Shown here: one piece after another, positions 26,919 to 37,816 of the stretch | Layout: the number at the start of each line of letters is the position of its first letter | How positions within the stretch are numbered: position 1 is the stretch's first letter | DNA from: Sphingobacterium zeae | Lineage (GTDB): Bacteria > Bacteroidota > Bacteroidia > Sphingobacteriales > Sphingobacteriaceae | Direction of reading: 5' to 3' | Length of the DNA stretch: 64,000 bases | NCBI RefSeq assembly: GCF_030818895.1 | Contig: NZ_JAUTBA010000001.1 | Location: 868,001-932,000 of the forward strand | Position numbers and translations under genes: made by a program | The notes under the pieces: model-generated | What the model saw: the letters and a program-made list of their open reading frames with translations, nothing else | Database searches by the model: none | What the model was told of the DNA's origin: nothing

Positions 26919-28589
26919 CTACTGATCCGTTACACAGCCTTCTGAGGCGTCGGCAACTGTTTTGGCATATTTGTATAAAACTCCTTTGCTAACTTTTAAC
27001 GCTGGTTGTACCCAAGCTGTGCGGCGTTGTGCGATCTCCTCGTCCGAAAGGAGTACATTGATGCTGTTATTGACAGCGTCAATCTCGATGATATCATCAT
27101 CATGTACAAGGCCGATCAGTCCACCTTTGTAAGATTCAGGTGTGATATGCCCGACGACAAAACCATGCGTTCCACCCGAGAAGCGACCATCAGTAATCAA
27201 AGCAACAGATTTACCCAAGCCCGCGCCGATAATCAATGAGGTCGGTTTGAGCATTTCAGGCATGCCTGGTGCCCCTACAGGACCTTCATTTTTGATCACG
27301 ACAACATCTCCCGGTTTGATTCTACCCGATGCGATGCCCGCTACTAAATCATGCTCTCCATCGAATACGCGTGCAGGACCAGTGAATTTTTCACCTTCTT
27401 TACCGGAGATCTTGGCAACAGAACCTTTCTCTGCTAAGTTCCCGTAAAGAATTTGCAAGTGTCCTGTAGCTTTAATAGGATCGTTCAAGGGTTTTATAAT
27501 CGGTTGATCATATGCCATGATTGATTTAACATCAGCCAAGTTTTCGGCAACGGTTTTTCCTGTTACAGTAATGCAGTCGCCATGGAGTAAGCCTTCGTCT
27601 AAGAGATACTTCATGACAGCAGGAGTTCCACCATATTGTTGGAGATCTTGCATCAAGTATTTACCGGATGGTTTAAAGTCGGCTAACACAGGCGTTTCAT
27701 CGCTCATGCGTTGAAAGTCATCTTGGGTGATGTCTACGCCTATCGCTTTACCTATAGCAATAAAGTGAAGAACAGCATTCGTGCTTCCCCCCAAGATAAC
27801 AATGGTACGTAAAGCATTTTCAAATGCCTTGCGTGTCATGATATCAGAAGGCTTGATATCTTTCTCAAGTAGGGTACGGATGTGTTTACCTGCCTCTAGG
27901 CATTCATTTTTCTTTTCGTCCGAGATCGCCGGATTGGAAGACGAGTAAGGTAAGCTCATGCCCAAGGCTTCAATTGCCGAAGCCATGGTATTTGCGGTAT
28001 ACATCCCCCCACAAGCACCTGCACCGGGGCAGGTATGTTTGATAATGCCTTCATAATCTTCATCGGAAAGATTTCCGCAGATGCGTTGTCCCAATGCTTC
28101 GAATGCAGATACAATGTTTAATTCTTCGCCTTTATAGTGGCCAGGAGCGATGGTACCGCCATATACCATTAAAGAAGGGCGATTTAAACGGGCCATTGCC
28201 ATAATTGCACCAGGCATGTTTTTGTCACAGCCAGGAATAGAGATCAAGCCATCATAATATTGTCCACCGCAGATTGTTTCGATGCTATCAGCAATCACAT
28301 CCCGGCTTACCAACGAATAACGCATCCCATCTGTACCATTGCTCATGCCGTCGCTGACGCCAATGGTTCCGAAGGTTAGGCCTACTAAATTATTGTTCCA
28401 AACGCCCTTTTTGACTATTTGTGCCAAATCATTTAAGTGCATATTACACGTATTACCATCATATCCCATGCTGGCAATACCGACCTGTGCTTTGTCCATG
28501 TCGGCATCTGTAAGACCGATACCGTAAAGCATGGCTTTTGCAGCAGGTTGCGTTTCGTCTTGTGTAAATGTACGGCTGTATTTGTTCAT
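26919..28589 (-). CDS. ilvD: Dihydroxy-acid dehydratase
   Basis: This Fe-S enzyme dehydrates 2,3-dihydroxy acids to the 2-oxo acids leading to valine and isoleucine. Cluster and metal motifs are visible: [50 protein letters not shown] and [12 protein letters not shown] use the ATG at 28589 ([12 protein letters not shown]), the common family start, giving 556 residues. An ATG at 28619 adds 10 residues and overlaps ilvE by 17 bases; it is possible but adds no conserved sequence. The gene follows ilvE with almost no gap, so the two are co-transcribed. Confidence 0.94.
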   Translation of the reverse strand: MNKYSRTFTQDETQPAAKAMLYGIGLTDADMDKAQVGIASMGYDGNTCNMHLNDLAQIVKKGVWNNNLVGLTFGTIGVSDGMSNGTDGMRYSLVSRDVIADSIETICGGQYYDGLISIPGCDKNMPGAIMAMARLNRPSLMVYGGTIAPGHYKGEELNIVSAFEALGQRICGNLSDEDYEGIIKHTCPGAGACGGMYTANTMASAIEALGMSLPYSSSNPAISDEKKNECLEAGKHIRTLLEKDIKPSDIMTRKAFENALRTIVILGGSTNAVLHFIAIGKAIGVDITQDDFQRMSDETPVLADFKPSGKYLMQDLQQYGGTPAVMKYLLDEGLLHGDCITVTGKTVAENLADVKSIMAYDQPIIKPLNDPIKATGHLQILYGNLAEKGSVAKISGKEGEKFTGPARVFDGEHDLVAGIASGRIKPGDVVVIKNEGPVGAPGMPEMLKPTSLIIGAGLGKSVALITDGRFSGGTHGFVVGHITPESYKGGLIGLVHDDDIIEIDAVNNSINVLLSDEEIAQRRTAWVQPALKVSKGVLYKYAKTVADASEGCVTDQ

Positions 28590-28602
28590 TGCATATTCGC
28601 CG

Positions 28603-29493
28603 TTAGATGATGACTTCATAATTTTCGTTCTCTAATACTAAATTTTTATAACGTCTTTGGATTGATGCCCCTATGCTATGTTCCCACGCTTCTTGATAGA
28701 TGACATCATCGACTTGTTTGATTCCGATGATTTCTGCAGCAGTCCCACATAAAAAGGCGCTGTCTGCGGTGTAAATATCTTCAACAGTCAGTTGCTTTTC
28801 GATAACTTCGAAATTTAACTTTTTACAGATATTTTTCACCGTTTGGCGTGTAATGCCCGGGAAGATGCTCTTCGTGGGCGGTGTATAGATTTTGAAATCC
28901 TTTTCGATAAAGATGTTTTCACTGGATGCTTGGGCAACATAACCTTCGTGGTCGAGCATTAAAGCTTCGTCATACCCTCTTTCGATGGCTTCCGTTGTGG
29001 CAAGAATAGAGTTAACATATTGACCAGAGATTTTCGAGTCAATTTTAAACGATTTTGGATTAGGTCTTTTGATATCCGAAATACATACCCGCAATAAGTT
29101 TTGACCAAGATATGGACCCCATTCCCAGGCTGCAATCATGATTGTTGCTTCGGTTGATGAGGTTAAGTGCATATTTGAACCGGTCAATACCAATGGACGT
29201 ATATAAGCTTCTCTCAGGTTATTGGTGGCCAAAAGGTCATAGCATATTTCGATCAGCTCTCTATTGCTCCAATGATACGGAATATTAACCCCTTCACATG
29301 ATCTCTTCAAACGGTCGAAGTGCTTTTCAGCTTTAAAGATACGGGGGCCATTGTGGGTATTATATGCGCGTAATCCATCGAATACAGCATACCCATAATG
29401 CAGTGACTGTGCAAACGGATCCAACGCCGCTTCGGAAGCTTTTACAAAAGCTCCATTCAAATAGATCAATGTGTTTTTATCGTAGTATTTCAT
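28603..29493 (-). CDS. ilvE: Branched-chain amino acid aminotransferase
   Basis: The 296-residue fold-type IV PLP enzyme performs the final transamination to Val, Ile and Leu. It has [12 protein letters not shown] at the start, [30 protein letters not shown] with the PLP lysine region, and [13 protein letters not shown] for the phosphate cup. It is the first biosynthetic gene of the block; the next upstream gene, atpC, is separated by a terminator. Its ATG overlaps the stop of a 20-codon ORF (ATGA), suggesting coupled translation. Confidence 0.95.
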   Translation of the reverse strand: MKYYDKNTLIYLNGAFVKASEAALDPFAQSLHYGYAVFDGLRAYNTHNGPRIFKAEKHFDRLKRSCEGVNIPYHWSNRELIEICYDLLATNNLREAYIRPLVLTGSNMHLTSSTEATIMIAAWEWGPYLGQNLLRVCISDIKRPNPKSFKIDSKISGQYVNSILATTEAIERGYDEALMLDHEGYVAQASSENIFIEKDFKIYTPPTKSIFPGITRQTVKNICKKLNFEVIEKQLTVEDIYTADSAFLCGTAAEIIGIKQVDDVIYQEAWEHSIGASIQRRYKNLVLENENYEVII

Positions 29494-29552
29494 AACCCTA
29501 AATTTACCTCAGTATAATAGTTCCCTTCGTGGTGTTTTTGGTGGTAAATCAT
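29490..29552 (-). CDS. 20-residue ORF overlapping the ilvE start (possible leader peptide)
   Basis: On the minus strand an ATG at 29552 opens a 20-codon frame beginning MIYHQKHHEG and ending NLGL. Its TGA overlaps the ilvE ATG as ATGA. The peptide is rich in His and Tyr and has only four Ile/Val/Leu codons, so it is not a classical branched-chain attenuator leader. It could couple translation into ilvE, or be chance. No domain is recognisable in a peptide this short. I include it because of the exact stop-start overlap at the head of the operon. Confidence 0.3.
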   Translation of the reverse strand: MIYHQKHHEGNYYTEVNLGL

Positions 29553-29834
29553 GTGATCTCAAGTTTCAATAAAAACTTTCGAATTTCATTTCCTCAAGGT
29601 AGCAGGAATTACAATAATTGGCAATAGGCAAACTGCTAATTTTGAATTTAGAATAAAATTTTATATTAAGTTATTGTAACGGTTTTTTTTGGTGAAAAAA
29701 TAGGTTTATTCGGTTTTATATTTTGTTAGTCGTATACCGTATTTAAAATTGGTCTACTGTTCTGAAAAATTATTTTTTGTGACAACGGTCAATTTTCTTC
29801 TTAAAATGATGAAAACTTCAAAAAAACTTCAAAA
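29553..29834 (-). other. Upstream region of the ilv operon
   Basis: This very AT-rich stretch lies between the atpC terminator and the ORF preceding ilvE. It must hold the ilvE promoter. A weak candidate on the minus strand is TTG at 29622-29624 with TACCTTG at 29595-29601, 20 bases apart, which matches the Bacteroidota -7 box only partly. I saw no T-box and no known riboswitch. Confidence 0.35.
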
Positions 29835-29866
29835 AAAAAAGCTTCCGATATTTCTACCGGAAGCCT
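29835..29866 (-). terminator. Intrinsic terminator after atpC
   Basis: GCTTCCG at 29841-29847 pairs with CGGAAGC at 29858-29864; on the minus strand the stem is followed by an unbroken run of ten T. It ends the atpD-atpC transcript. Confidence 0.9.
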
Positions 29867-29891
29867 TTAAATTTTATAAAATCGATTTGAT

Positions 29892-30140
29892 TTAATCTCC
29901 GATAATTCCTTCAGCAAGCACGGTAATGACATTGTCTTTTGCTTCGACAACACCACCTTTAATGAACACTTCCTGTTCACCTTTACCTTGTTGAATAATT
30001 ACTTTTCCATCTTCCAAAGTAGAAACGATGGCAGCGTGATCTTTCAAAATTTGGAAAGAGCCTGCAGAGCCAGGTACAGTAACAGCTGTTACTTCGCCTT
30101 CGAATGCTAATTTGTCTGGAGTGATAATTGTTAACTTCAT
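29892..30140 (-). CDS. atpC: F1F0 ATP synthase epsilon subunit, short form
   Basis: The 82-residue protein is only the N-terminal beta-sandwich of the epsilon subunit: MKLTIITPDKLAFEGEVTAVTVPGSAGSFQILKDHAAIVSTL, ending ITVLAEGIIGD. The C-terminal helical domain that brakes ATP hydrolysis in E. coli, where the subunit is about 139 residues, is absent. Short epsilon subunits are usual in Bacteroidota, so this is probably not a truncation, and a strong terminator follows directly. It is encoded 21 bases after atpD; the other ATP synthase genes are elsewhere. Confidence 0.93.
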   Translation of the reverse strand: MKLTIITPDKLAFEGEVTAVTVPGSAGSFQILKDHAAIVSTLEDGKVIIQQGKGEQEVFIKGGVVEAKDNVITVLAEGIIGD

Positions 30141-30161
30141 TATTCTTAGATATAATCTAGA

Positions 30162-31682
<1,521 letters not shown>

Positions 31683-31732
31683 TTATTAATCAATTTTATA
31701 TAAGAGACATAAAAGGCCTCTTTTTTGGTCAG

Positions 31733-31764
31733 CAAAAATAAGGTTATTCGTATTTAAAAACAAA
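31733..31764 (-). promoter_or_regulatory. Bacteroidota-type promoter of atpD
   Basis: On the minus strand TTTG (31764-31761), a 20-base spacer and TATTTTTG (31740-31733) match the -33 TTTG and -7 TAnnTTTG consensus of Bacteroidota primary-sigma promoters exactly. The -7 box is about 70 bases before the atpD ATG. Confidence 0.7.
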
Positions 31765-31892
31765 TAGAATTTGTAATTAAATTATAAATTTATTAACGTA
31801 GGTCAAAATGTTATCTATTGTAATTCTGTCTGTTTCAATTTCGATCTATGCAAATATAGTTTTTCTTCATTAACGTACACCGCTAAATAAAA

Positions 31893-31934
31893 TCGACCTG
31901 TCATCGAATGCTTCATGGATTCGCTACAGGTCGA
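31893..31934 (-). terminator. Branched hairpin after the membrane-protein gene
   Basis: TCGACCTGT at 31893-31901 pairs with ACAGGTCGA at 31926-31934, enclosing a smaller stem (CGAAT with ATTCG). It is 35 bases below the stop of the gene transcribed toward it and probably forms the transcript end. There is no strong T tract. Confidence 0.6.
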
Positions 31935-31969
31935 TCAAGATATATCTCCTAATTTTAGGAAAAGTAGTA

Positions 31970-32620
31970 CTAGATTTTTTTGTTTAATTCGTCTTGTAGC
32001 TGACGCTTAAGCAGTTGTTCTTTTTCCATAGCCTTTTTGCGAAAAGTTGCAAATTCTTCCTGGGATTGCTCAGCTGTCTTTTGGAATTCCACTGTATCCA
32101 CTTTCGCTTTTCGATAGGAAAATAGAAAGATAAATGTCGCTACTGCCAATATCCCAATGATCGTCCAAACAACGGTATTGTAAAAGGCTTTCGATGTATT
32201 GATTCCCAAGAAAGATAAACTCTCTGTCTTTTCCTTCTCTTGTGCCAGCTGATCGTTTAAGACCTGAATAGAATCTTGCAAATTTTTTGTATTCGAAGAA
32301 TAATTGCTTGAAGATGATTTCAAGGAGCTGATTTCTTTGTGTAATTTTGCTACGGTATCAATCACATTCCTTTTGACAATGTCAAGATTGGTTTTACGCA
32401 CCATCTTGAAATCATAGTTGTTTTTCGAAATATAGTTAAGGTGGTCAAATTGATTGGACAAACTTCCTTTTTTTAATCCATCGGGACTATACTTGAAGGC
32501 ATTATCCTGTTGCGCTGCTTTAGTCGGGGGAGCCGAGGCAGGATTTTGTGCCTGTAGCGTAGTATATGATGAAATAAATAAAATAGTAAAGAATATAAAT
32601 GCTAATCTCAATTTGCTCAT
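31970..32620 (-). CDS. Exported coiled-coil protein with one membrane helix, unknown function
   Basis: Starting at the ATG at 32620 (MSKLRLAFIFFTILF) gives 216 residues with a signal peptide ending near LQAQ, a Q/S-rich linker, the segment SLSNQFDHLNYISKNNYDFKMVRKTNLDIVKRNVIDTV in pieces, a coiled coil (SIQVLNDQLAQEKEKTESL), one transmembrane helix (TVVWTIIGILAVATFIFLF) and a charged C-terminal helix. Relatives occur across Bacteroidota and are often labelled tRNA methyltransferase; nothing here supports that, since no SPOUT or knot motif is present. An upstream ATG at 32647 would put residues before the signal peptide and is less likely. The role is unknown, perhaps envelope scaffolding. It is not obviously linked to its neighbours. 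Confidence 0.75.
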   Translation of the reverse strand: MSKLRLAFIFFTILFISSYTTLQAQNPASAPPTKAAQQDNAFKYSPDGLKKGSLSNQFDHLNYISKNNYDFKMVRKTNLDIVKRNVIDTVAKLHKEISSLKSSSSNYSSNTKNLQDSIQVLNDQLAQEKEKTESLSFLGINTSKAFYNTVVWTIIGILAVATFIFLFSYRKAKVDTVEFQKTAEQSQEEFATFRKKAMEKEQLLKRQLQDELNKKI

Positions 32621-32767
32621 GTTGTTTATAGTTATAAAATGCATCATTTAGCTTTTCCTAGATGTAAAGCTAGGATATACCTGTGATAAATATAAGGAAT
32701 AATTGAAAAAACGAAAATTGAAAGTGAATATATTCCTATTGTTAGGTTAGATTTTCATGCTTTATCT

Positions 32768-33472
32768 TTAGGGTTCGATAGACCAGCTCGGTAAATAACG
32801 AAGAAAGGACATGATCTTTTCCTTATAAATAGCCGTATTCAATTTAAAAAAATAAGCTCCTTTCTTCGAATTTTCTTTATCCTTTTCTTGGAGTTTGATG
32901 ATAAGATCTGAAGATAGCAGTTTTCGGCTGAAATTGCGCTTATCCAGCTCGATATTATACACGCCTTCATAGAGCGCAGCAATTTGGGGAATGGTAAATT
33001 TCTCGGGCAGTAATTCAAATAATATGGGATACAACGCTGCTTTCATGCGTAGGCGGTGCTGCGCTGACGTAATCATCTGATCGTGGTCGAAGATAAGCGC
33101 TGGGCGCTTTTGCAACGGAAACCATTTTGCTTCGTAATCATCACTCAGAATATGTTTGTATTGCTGCGTATCAATCAGGGCAAAGTAACAGATGCTGACA
33201 ACGCGATCGTTAGGTTCGCGGGTAGGCTCCCCAAATACACTACATTGTTCCATATATACATTTTCAAGTCCTGTTAACTGTCTCAGCACGCGGCTTGCAG
33301 CTTCTTCTGGACTTTCATTGGATTGAACGAAACCTCCCATTAGACTCCATTTATTTCTTTCGGGTTCGAAATCGCGTTTAATTAAAAGCACTTCTAGGGA
33401 TTCACCGTTAAATCCAAATATGATACAGTCTACAGCCAAAAGGATCCCTGAATCTTTTTTATAATATTCCAT
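32768..33472 (-). CDS. araR: NUDIX/winged-helix arabinose regulator (AraR, NrtR-like family)
   Basis: The 234-residue protein has a NUDIX domain (about 8-150) joined to a winged-helix domain (about 155-225, FTIPQIAALYEGVYNIELDKRNFSRKL in pieces). The NUDIX box begins correctly (G47, E53, R61), but the metal-binding glutamates are replaced: 61-69 read RVLRQLTGL where the consensus is REUXEEXGU. It should therefore bind a ligand without hydrolysing it. A repressor of this architecture controls L-arabinose genes in Bacteroides thetaiotaomicron. The gene faces araB-araD-araA across a 329-base gap containing a long palindrome, so the same job is very likely here. The effector is presumably L-arabinose, which is inference from that family. 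Confidence 0.87.
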   Translation of the reverse strand: MEYYKKDSGILLAVDCIIFGFNGESLEVLLIKRDFEPERNKWSLMGGFVQSNESPEEAASRVLRQLTGLENVYMEQCSVFGEPTREPNDRVVSICYFALIDTQQYKHILSDDYEAKWFPLQKRPALIFDHDQMITSAQHRLRMKAALYPILFELLPEKFTIPQIAALYEGVYNIELDKRNFSRKLLSSDLIIKLQEKDKENSKKGAYFFKLNTAIYKEKIMSFLRYLPSWSIEP

Positions 33473-33650
33473 TGTCTATCGTTTTATCGTTTTATCTGAC
33501 TTCATCCCACCAATTCCATGGGCAAAACTATGTAAAAAAGTAAATAGCTAAAAATAAGTACGATAATTGGCTGATATAATCCTTTAAACACTCTTATATG
33601 CCTATATCAGACTTGGGGTCAATCATAATTTGCTGCTATGAAGTTAGATC

Positions 33651-33692
33651 AATTTTTTAAATATGAAAATTTTCTTTCATATTTAAAAAATT
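33651..33692. promoter_or_regulatory. Perfect 18-bp inverted repeat, likely AraR operator
   Basis: Bases 33651-33668 are the exact reverse complement of 33675-33692, separated by six bases. The arms contain TTTAAATATGAAA. The repeat ends 10 bases before a TTTG box that could be the araB -33 element, and it is the most striking symmetry in the divergent control region. This makes it the best candidate operator of the NUDIX regulator. An mRNA hairpin is less likely because it precedes the promoter. Confidence 0.6.
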
Positions 33693-33701
33693 AAATGTTT
33701 A

Positions 33702-33736
33702 TTTGACACTAATTATTTTTTTCAATGCTAACTTTA
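33702..33736 (+). promoter_or_regulatory. Candidate araB promoter
   Basis: TTTG at 33702-33705 is followed after 23 bases by TAACTTTA at 33729-33736, seven of eight matches to the Bacteroidota -7 box. The spacer is slightly longer than the usual 19-21. It is 66 bases before the araB ATG. Confidence 0.4.
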
Positions 33737-33801
33737 GAGATGGAATATTGAAAAGTAAGGTGTTAAGAACAATTATAAGTTATAAACCAAATTCAGCAAA
33801 A

Positions 33802-35490
33802 ATGAATAAATCGCATGTCATTGGGGTGGACTATGGAAGTGATTCGGTCCGTTCGGTATTGGTCGATGCTAACAATGGCGAGGAAATCGCGTCTTCGGTA
33901 TTTTACTACCCGCGTTGGAAAAGAGGTGAGTATTGTGATGCTGCTTTAAGTCAGTTCAGGCAACATCCTTTGGATTACATCGAAGGATTGGAAGCAACCA
34001 TAAAAGATTGCTTAAGTAAATCTGGTTTAAGCAATATCGGTGAAACCGTAAGAGCGATTTCCGTTGACACAACGGGGTCTACTCCAGTTGCAGTAAATGA
34101 AAAGGGGGTTCCGCTAGCTTTACTGGCAGAGTTTGAGCACAACCCCAATGCCATGTTCGTCTTATGGAAAGATCATACCGCCGTTCAGGAGGCCAAGGAG
34201 ATTAACCTTTATAATCAAAATAGCTCAGTCGATTATCTGAAGTATGTGGGGGGCGTCTATTCTTCGGAATGGTTCTGGGCCAAATTGCTGCATGTTTTCA
34301 GGACTGATGAAAAGGTGCGTGCCGCCACATACAGCTGGGTGGAGCATTGCGATTACATTCCTTTTTTATTAACTGGAGGAACAGATGTAACTACTATGAA
34401 ACGTGGTGTCTGTTCGGCTGGTCACAAATCGCTTTGGGCGGAAGAATTTGGAGGCTTGCCTCCTAATTCCTTTTTTTCGTCGTTAGACCCTTTGTTGGAC
34501 GGTATAGTAGACCGACTGTTTTCCGAAACCTATACGGCCGACAAAGCTGCCGGTCAACTTTCGGAAGAATGGGCACAACGATTAGGGCTTACCACGTCGG
34601 TCGTTGTCGGTGTAGGTGCTTTTGACTGTCATATGGGTGCGGTTGGGGGGCAAATTGAACCCTATTATTTAAGTAAGGTGATGGGAACATCTACTTGCGA
34701 CATGCTAGTCGCTCCAAAGGAGGAAGTACAGCATACTTTGGTGAAGGGGATCTGTGGTCAGGTTGATGGTTCGATTATTCCAGGAATGATTGGCATGGAG
34801 GCTGGACAGTCTGCATTTGGTGATGCTTACGCTTGGCTGAAGCAGGTGTTAATGTGGCCGACGAAGAATTTAATACAAGAGGTTGAAGGTATGTCTGATG
34901 ACAACCGTGAGCAGTTAATCGCTACATTGGAAGAGAAGCTATTGTTTCGGTTAAGTGAGCAGGCTGCATTGCTTCCGGTAACAGAAGCGTCCGAATTAGC
35001 AATTGACTGGCTCAATGGTCGCCGTACACCCGATGCAGATCAATCCTTGAAAGGTGCAATTACGGGTTTACACCTCGGAACTGATGCTCCACGTATTTTC
35101 AGGGCGATTGTCGAAGCGACATGTTTCGGTGCAAAGGCGATTGTGGACCGTTTTGTCGCCCAGGGTATTCCTGTAAAAGGTTTGATTGGATTGGGCGGTG
35201 TCGCAAAAAAGTCACCTTTTATTATGCAAATGATGGCAAATGTAATGAATATGCCAATTCGTATCCACAAAAGTGAGCAGACCTGCGCTATCGGCGCAGC
35301 GATGTTTGCCGCCACGGCCGCGGGTTTATATGAGCGGGTCGAAGATGCGATGACAGCGATGGGACAAGGCTTTGAACAAACCTATATACCCGAGGAAAAA
35401 TGGGTGCCAATGTATGCTAAACGCTACGAACGTTACCGTGCTTTGGGTGCTTTCGTAGAAGGAAAAGAATTGCATGCCCTTACTGTTTAA
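33802..35490 (+). CDS. araB: L-ribulokinase
   Basis: The 562-residue FGGY-family kinase phosphorylates L-ribulose. It begins MNKSHVIGVDYGSDSVRSVLVD, the phosphate-1 motif of the actin-like fold, and has VVGVGAFDCHMGAVGGQIEP and LIGLGGVAKKSPFIMQMMANVM in the C-terminal ATP domain. The length is close to E. coli AraB. The frame is open back to 33703, but the family start is the ATG at 33802. It is the first gene of the arabinose operon and is followed by araD after 16 bases. Confidence 0.96.
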   Translation: MNKSHVIGVDYGSDSVRSVLVDANNGEEIASSVFYYPRWKRGEYCDAALSQFRQHPLDYIEGLEATIKDCLSKSGLSNIGETVRAISVDTTGSTPVAVNEKGVPLALLAEFEHNPNAMFVLWKDHTAVQEAKEINLYNQNSSVDYLKYVGGVYSSEWFWAKLLHVFRTDEKVRAATYSWVEHCDYIPFLLTGGTDVTTMKRGVCSAGHKSLWAEEFGGLPPNSFFSSLDPLLDGIVDRLFSETYTADKAAGQLSEEWAQRLGLTTSVVVGVGAFDCHMGAVGGQIEPYYLSKVMGTSTCDMLVAPKEEVQHTLVKGICGQVDGSIIPGMIGMEAGQSAFGDAYAWLKQVLMWPTKNLIQEVEGMSDDNREQLIATLEEKLLFRLSEQAALLPVTEASELAIDWLNGRRTPDADQSLKGAITGLHLGTDAPRIFRAIVEATCFGAKAIVDRFVAQGIPVKGLIGLGGVAKKSPFIMQMMANVMNMPIRIHKSEQTCAIGAAMFAATAAGLYERVEDAMTAMGQGFEQTYIPEEKWVPMYAKRYERYRALGAFVEGKELHALTV

Positions 35491-35506
35491 CCATTCAAAT
35501 TTAATC

Positions 35507-36199
35507 ATGTATAATTCAATTAAAGAGGAAGCATATCATTGCAATATGCAATTGCCCCAATTGGGCTTAGTGCTTTTTACATTTGGAAATGTGAGCGTGG
35601 TGGATCGTCAGCATGGAGTATTTGCTATTAAACCTAGCGGTGTTCCCTATGAAGAACTTTCGCCGGAGCATATGGTAATTGTGGATTTTGACGGCCAAAT
35701 CGTTGAAGGTGATCTCCGCCCATCGTCCGATACAAAGACGCATGCCCTGCTCTATAAACACTGGGAAGAGATTGGAGGTATTACCCATACACACTCAACC
35801 TATGCCACAGCATGGGCACAGGCGCAGCGGGATATTCCTATTTTTGGTACCACACACGCAGATCACCTGACAAAAGATATTCCATGTGCTCCACCGATGA
35901 GCGATGAAATGATCGCAGGAAACTATGAGCATGAAACAGGCTTTCAGATTATCAATCACTTCACTGAGAATAAGCTGGACTATAAAGAAGTGGAAATGAT
36001 TCTCGTTGGCAACCATGCTCCATTTGCCTGGGGTAAAACTGGAACGAAATCAGTGTATAACAGCGCGGTGCTGGAACAGGTTGCTAAAATGGCCTGGTTG
36101 ACAGAACAGATCAATCCGGAAGCCGCTCGATTAAAAGCTGCTTTGGTTAAAAAGCATTATGAACGGAAGCATGGTGCTAATTCCTATTATGGTCAATAA
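35507..36199 (+). CDS. araD: L-ribulose-5-phosphate 4-epimerase
   Basis: The 230-residue class II aldolase-family enzyme converts L-ribulose 5-phosphate to D-xylulose 5-phosphate. Zinc-binding histidines are in GGITHTHSTYATAWAQ with a third in LVGNHAPFAWG; substrate motifs GNVSVVDR and KPSGVPYEEL are present. The ATG at 35507 (MYNSIKEEAY) is the family start; an earlier in-frame ATG at 35474 overlaps araB. It lies between araB and araA in one operon. Confidence 0.96.
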   Translation: MYNSIKEEAYHCNMQLPQLGLVLFTFGNVSVVDRQHGVFAIKPSGVPYEELSPEHMVIVDFDGQIVEGDLRPSSDTKTHALLYKHWEEIGGITHTHSTYATAWAQAQRDIPIFGTTHADHLTKDIPCAPPMSDEMIAGNYEHETGFQIINHFTENKLDYKEVEMILVGNHAPFAWGKTGTKSVYNSAVLEQVAKMAWLTEQINPEAARLKAALVKKHYERKHGANSYYGQ

Positions 36200-36241
36200 T
36201 GTTTGAGTATTAAAAAATCTATAGTAAAACTACAATTTAAC

Positions 36242-37744
36242 ATGAATATCAATTTAAAAGAACTTGAGGTCTGGTTTGTCGTGGGTAGCCAAGACCTGTA
36301 TGGAGAGGAGACTTTAAGACAAGTTGCTCTACATGCAGAAGAGATAGCTAATTACCTTGATACGCAAAAAGAGATTCCGGTAGGAGTAAAATATAAGCCG
36401 ATCGTAAAAAATACGGATGAGATATATGCCACATTGGCTGCCGCCAATAGGGCAGAAAATTGTATCGGCGTCATCACATGGATGCATACATTTTCCCCAG
36501 CAAAAATGTGGATTAGAGGGTTAAAGGCGTTACAAAAACCATTGCTACATCTGCATACGCAGTACAACCAGGACATTCCATGGAGTAGTATCGATATGGA
36601 TTTTATGAATCTCAATCAGAGTGCTCATGGAGATCGCGAGTTTGGACATATTGTCAGCCGTTTAAAGATAGCGCGTAAAGTCGTTACTGGCCATTGGCAA
36701 GATGTGGAGGTGCTTGAACGGATCAATGTTTGGGCTCGCGCGGCAGCTGGGTGGCATGACTGGCAGGGAGCAAAATTTGCACGATTTGGTGACAATATGC
36801 GTTATGTGGCGGTTACAGATGGCGATAAAGTGGAAGCGGAGTCGAGATTTGGCTTTTCGGTAAATACTTACGCAATCGGTGATTTAGTAGAGGTTATCAA
36901 CGCTAGTACTGAAGCGGAAATTGAGGCATTGCTAGCGGAGTACGAATCTTCTTATGAGCTGGCCGAAAATGTAAAAGCTGGCGGAGCGTTTCATACGAAC
37001 TTAATCGAGGCCGCTAAAATCGAAATTGGTTTAAGGAAGTTTTTGGAACAAGGAAACTTTAAAGGTTTCACGGATACTTTTGAGGATCTGCATGGTATGG
37101 TGCAACTTCCGGGCTTGGCAGTACAGCGATTAATGGCTGAGGGATATGGTTTTGCAGGTGAAGGAGATTGGAAGACTCCAGCTTTGGTGCGTGCATGTAA
37201 AGTGATGGGAGCAGGATTACCAGGAACCACTGCATTTATGGAAGACTATACTTATCATTTTGATCCACAGAATCCAATGGTACTTGGTTCACATATGTTA
37301 GAAGTAGACCCGGCATTAGCAACCGGAAAACCGCGTATCGAAGTGCATCCGCTAGGGATTGGTGGCAAGGCGGACCCTGCCCGTTTGGTGTTCAACGGTC
37401 AGAGCGGAAATGCACTGAATGCTTCATTGGTCGATATGGGAACGCGCTTTCGTTTGATCGTTAATAAAGTACAAGGTGTTTCCGTGGAAGAGCAATTACC
37501 AAAGCTTCCTGTCGCGCGCGTGTTATGGAAACCGCTTCCTGATATGAAAACGGGTTGCAGTGCCTGGATTGTAGCTGGAGGTGCTCACCATACCGCTTAC
37601 AGTTTAAGCTTGACGCCTGAATATCTCGAAGATTTTGCGCGTATTGCCGGACTGGAATATGTTTTGATCGATGAGGACACCACGCTAGCAAAACTCGAAG
37701 ATCAATTAAAATGGAATGAACTTTATTATTTACTCAGTAAATAA
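36242..37744 (+). CDS. araA: L-arabinose isomerase
   Basis: The 500-residue enzyme isomerises L-arabinose to L-ribulose, the first intracellular step. It starts [23 protein letters not shown], and has [18 protein letters not shown], the metal-binding glutamates in the [18 protein letters not shown] region and [31 protein letters not shown] in the C-terminal half. The length equals the E. coli enzyme. I start at the ATG at 36242; a longer frame from 36203 uses a non-ATG codon and adds no conserved residues. Confidence 0.97.
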   Translation: MNINLKELEVWFVVGSQDLYGEETLRQVALHAEEIANYLDTQKEIPVGVKYKPIVKNTDEIYATLAAANRAENCIGVITWMHTFSPAKMWIRGLKALQKPLLHLHTQYNQDIPWSSIDMDFMNLNQSAHGDREFGHIVSRLKIARKVVTGHWQDVEVLERINVWARAAAGWHDWQGAKFARFGDNMRYVAVTDGDKVEAESRFGFSVNTYAIGDLVEVINASTEAEIEALLAEYESSYELAENVKAGGAFHTNLIEAAKIEIGLRKFLEQGNFKGFTDTFEDLHGMVQLPGLAVQRLMAEGYGFAGEGDWKTPALVRACKVMGAGLPGTTAFMEDYTYHFDPQNPMVLGSHMLEVDPALATGKPRIEVHPLGIGGKADPARLVFNGQSGNALNASLVDMGTRFRLIVNKVQGVSVEEQLPKLPVARVLWKPLPDMKTGCSAWIVAGGAHHTAYSLSLTPEYLEDFARIAGLEYVLIDEDTTLAKLEDQLKWNELYYLLSK

Positions 37745-37816
37745 TAACTTAAGCCATTTATGTTCTTCTCTCGTGAAGGCATAGGTGGCTTATTTAAAAT
37801 AACCAATTTGGGAAAT

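Larger units (their letters stand above)
33473..33801. other. araR-araB divergent control region
   Basis: This AT-rich gap of 329 bases has no gene. It contains an exact -7 match for araR (TAGTTTTG, minus strand, 33530-33523, 51 bases from the araR start, without a clear -33), a CTGATATA/TATATCAG inverted repeat at 33571-33578 and 33603-33610, the long palindrome at 33651-33692 and an araB promoter candidate. The stretch 33483-33500 is an imperfect repeat of ATCGTTTT. Confidence 0.55.

Noticed and set aside
29553..29890. T-box or other riboswitch upstream of ilvE
   Set aside because: No specifier stem, T-box core or known riboswitch motif is visible; only AT-rich sequence and the atpC terminator.
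31970..32647. tRNA methyltransferase label often given to relatives of this protein
   Set aside because: The sequence is a signal peptide, coiled coil and one membrane helix without methyltransferase motifs.
33571..33610. CTGATATA/TATATCAG inverted repeat as the main AraR site
   Set aside because: Only 8 bases per arm with a 24-base spacer; the 18-base palindrome nearby is far stronger.
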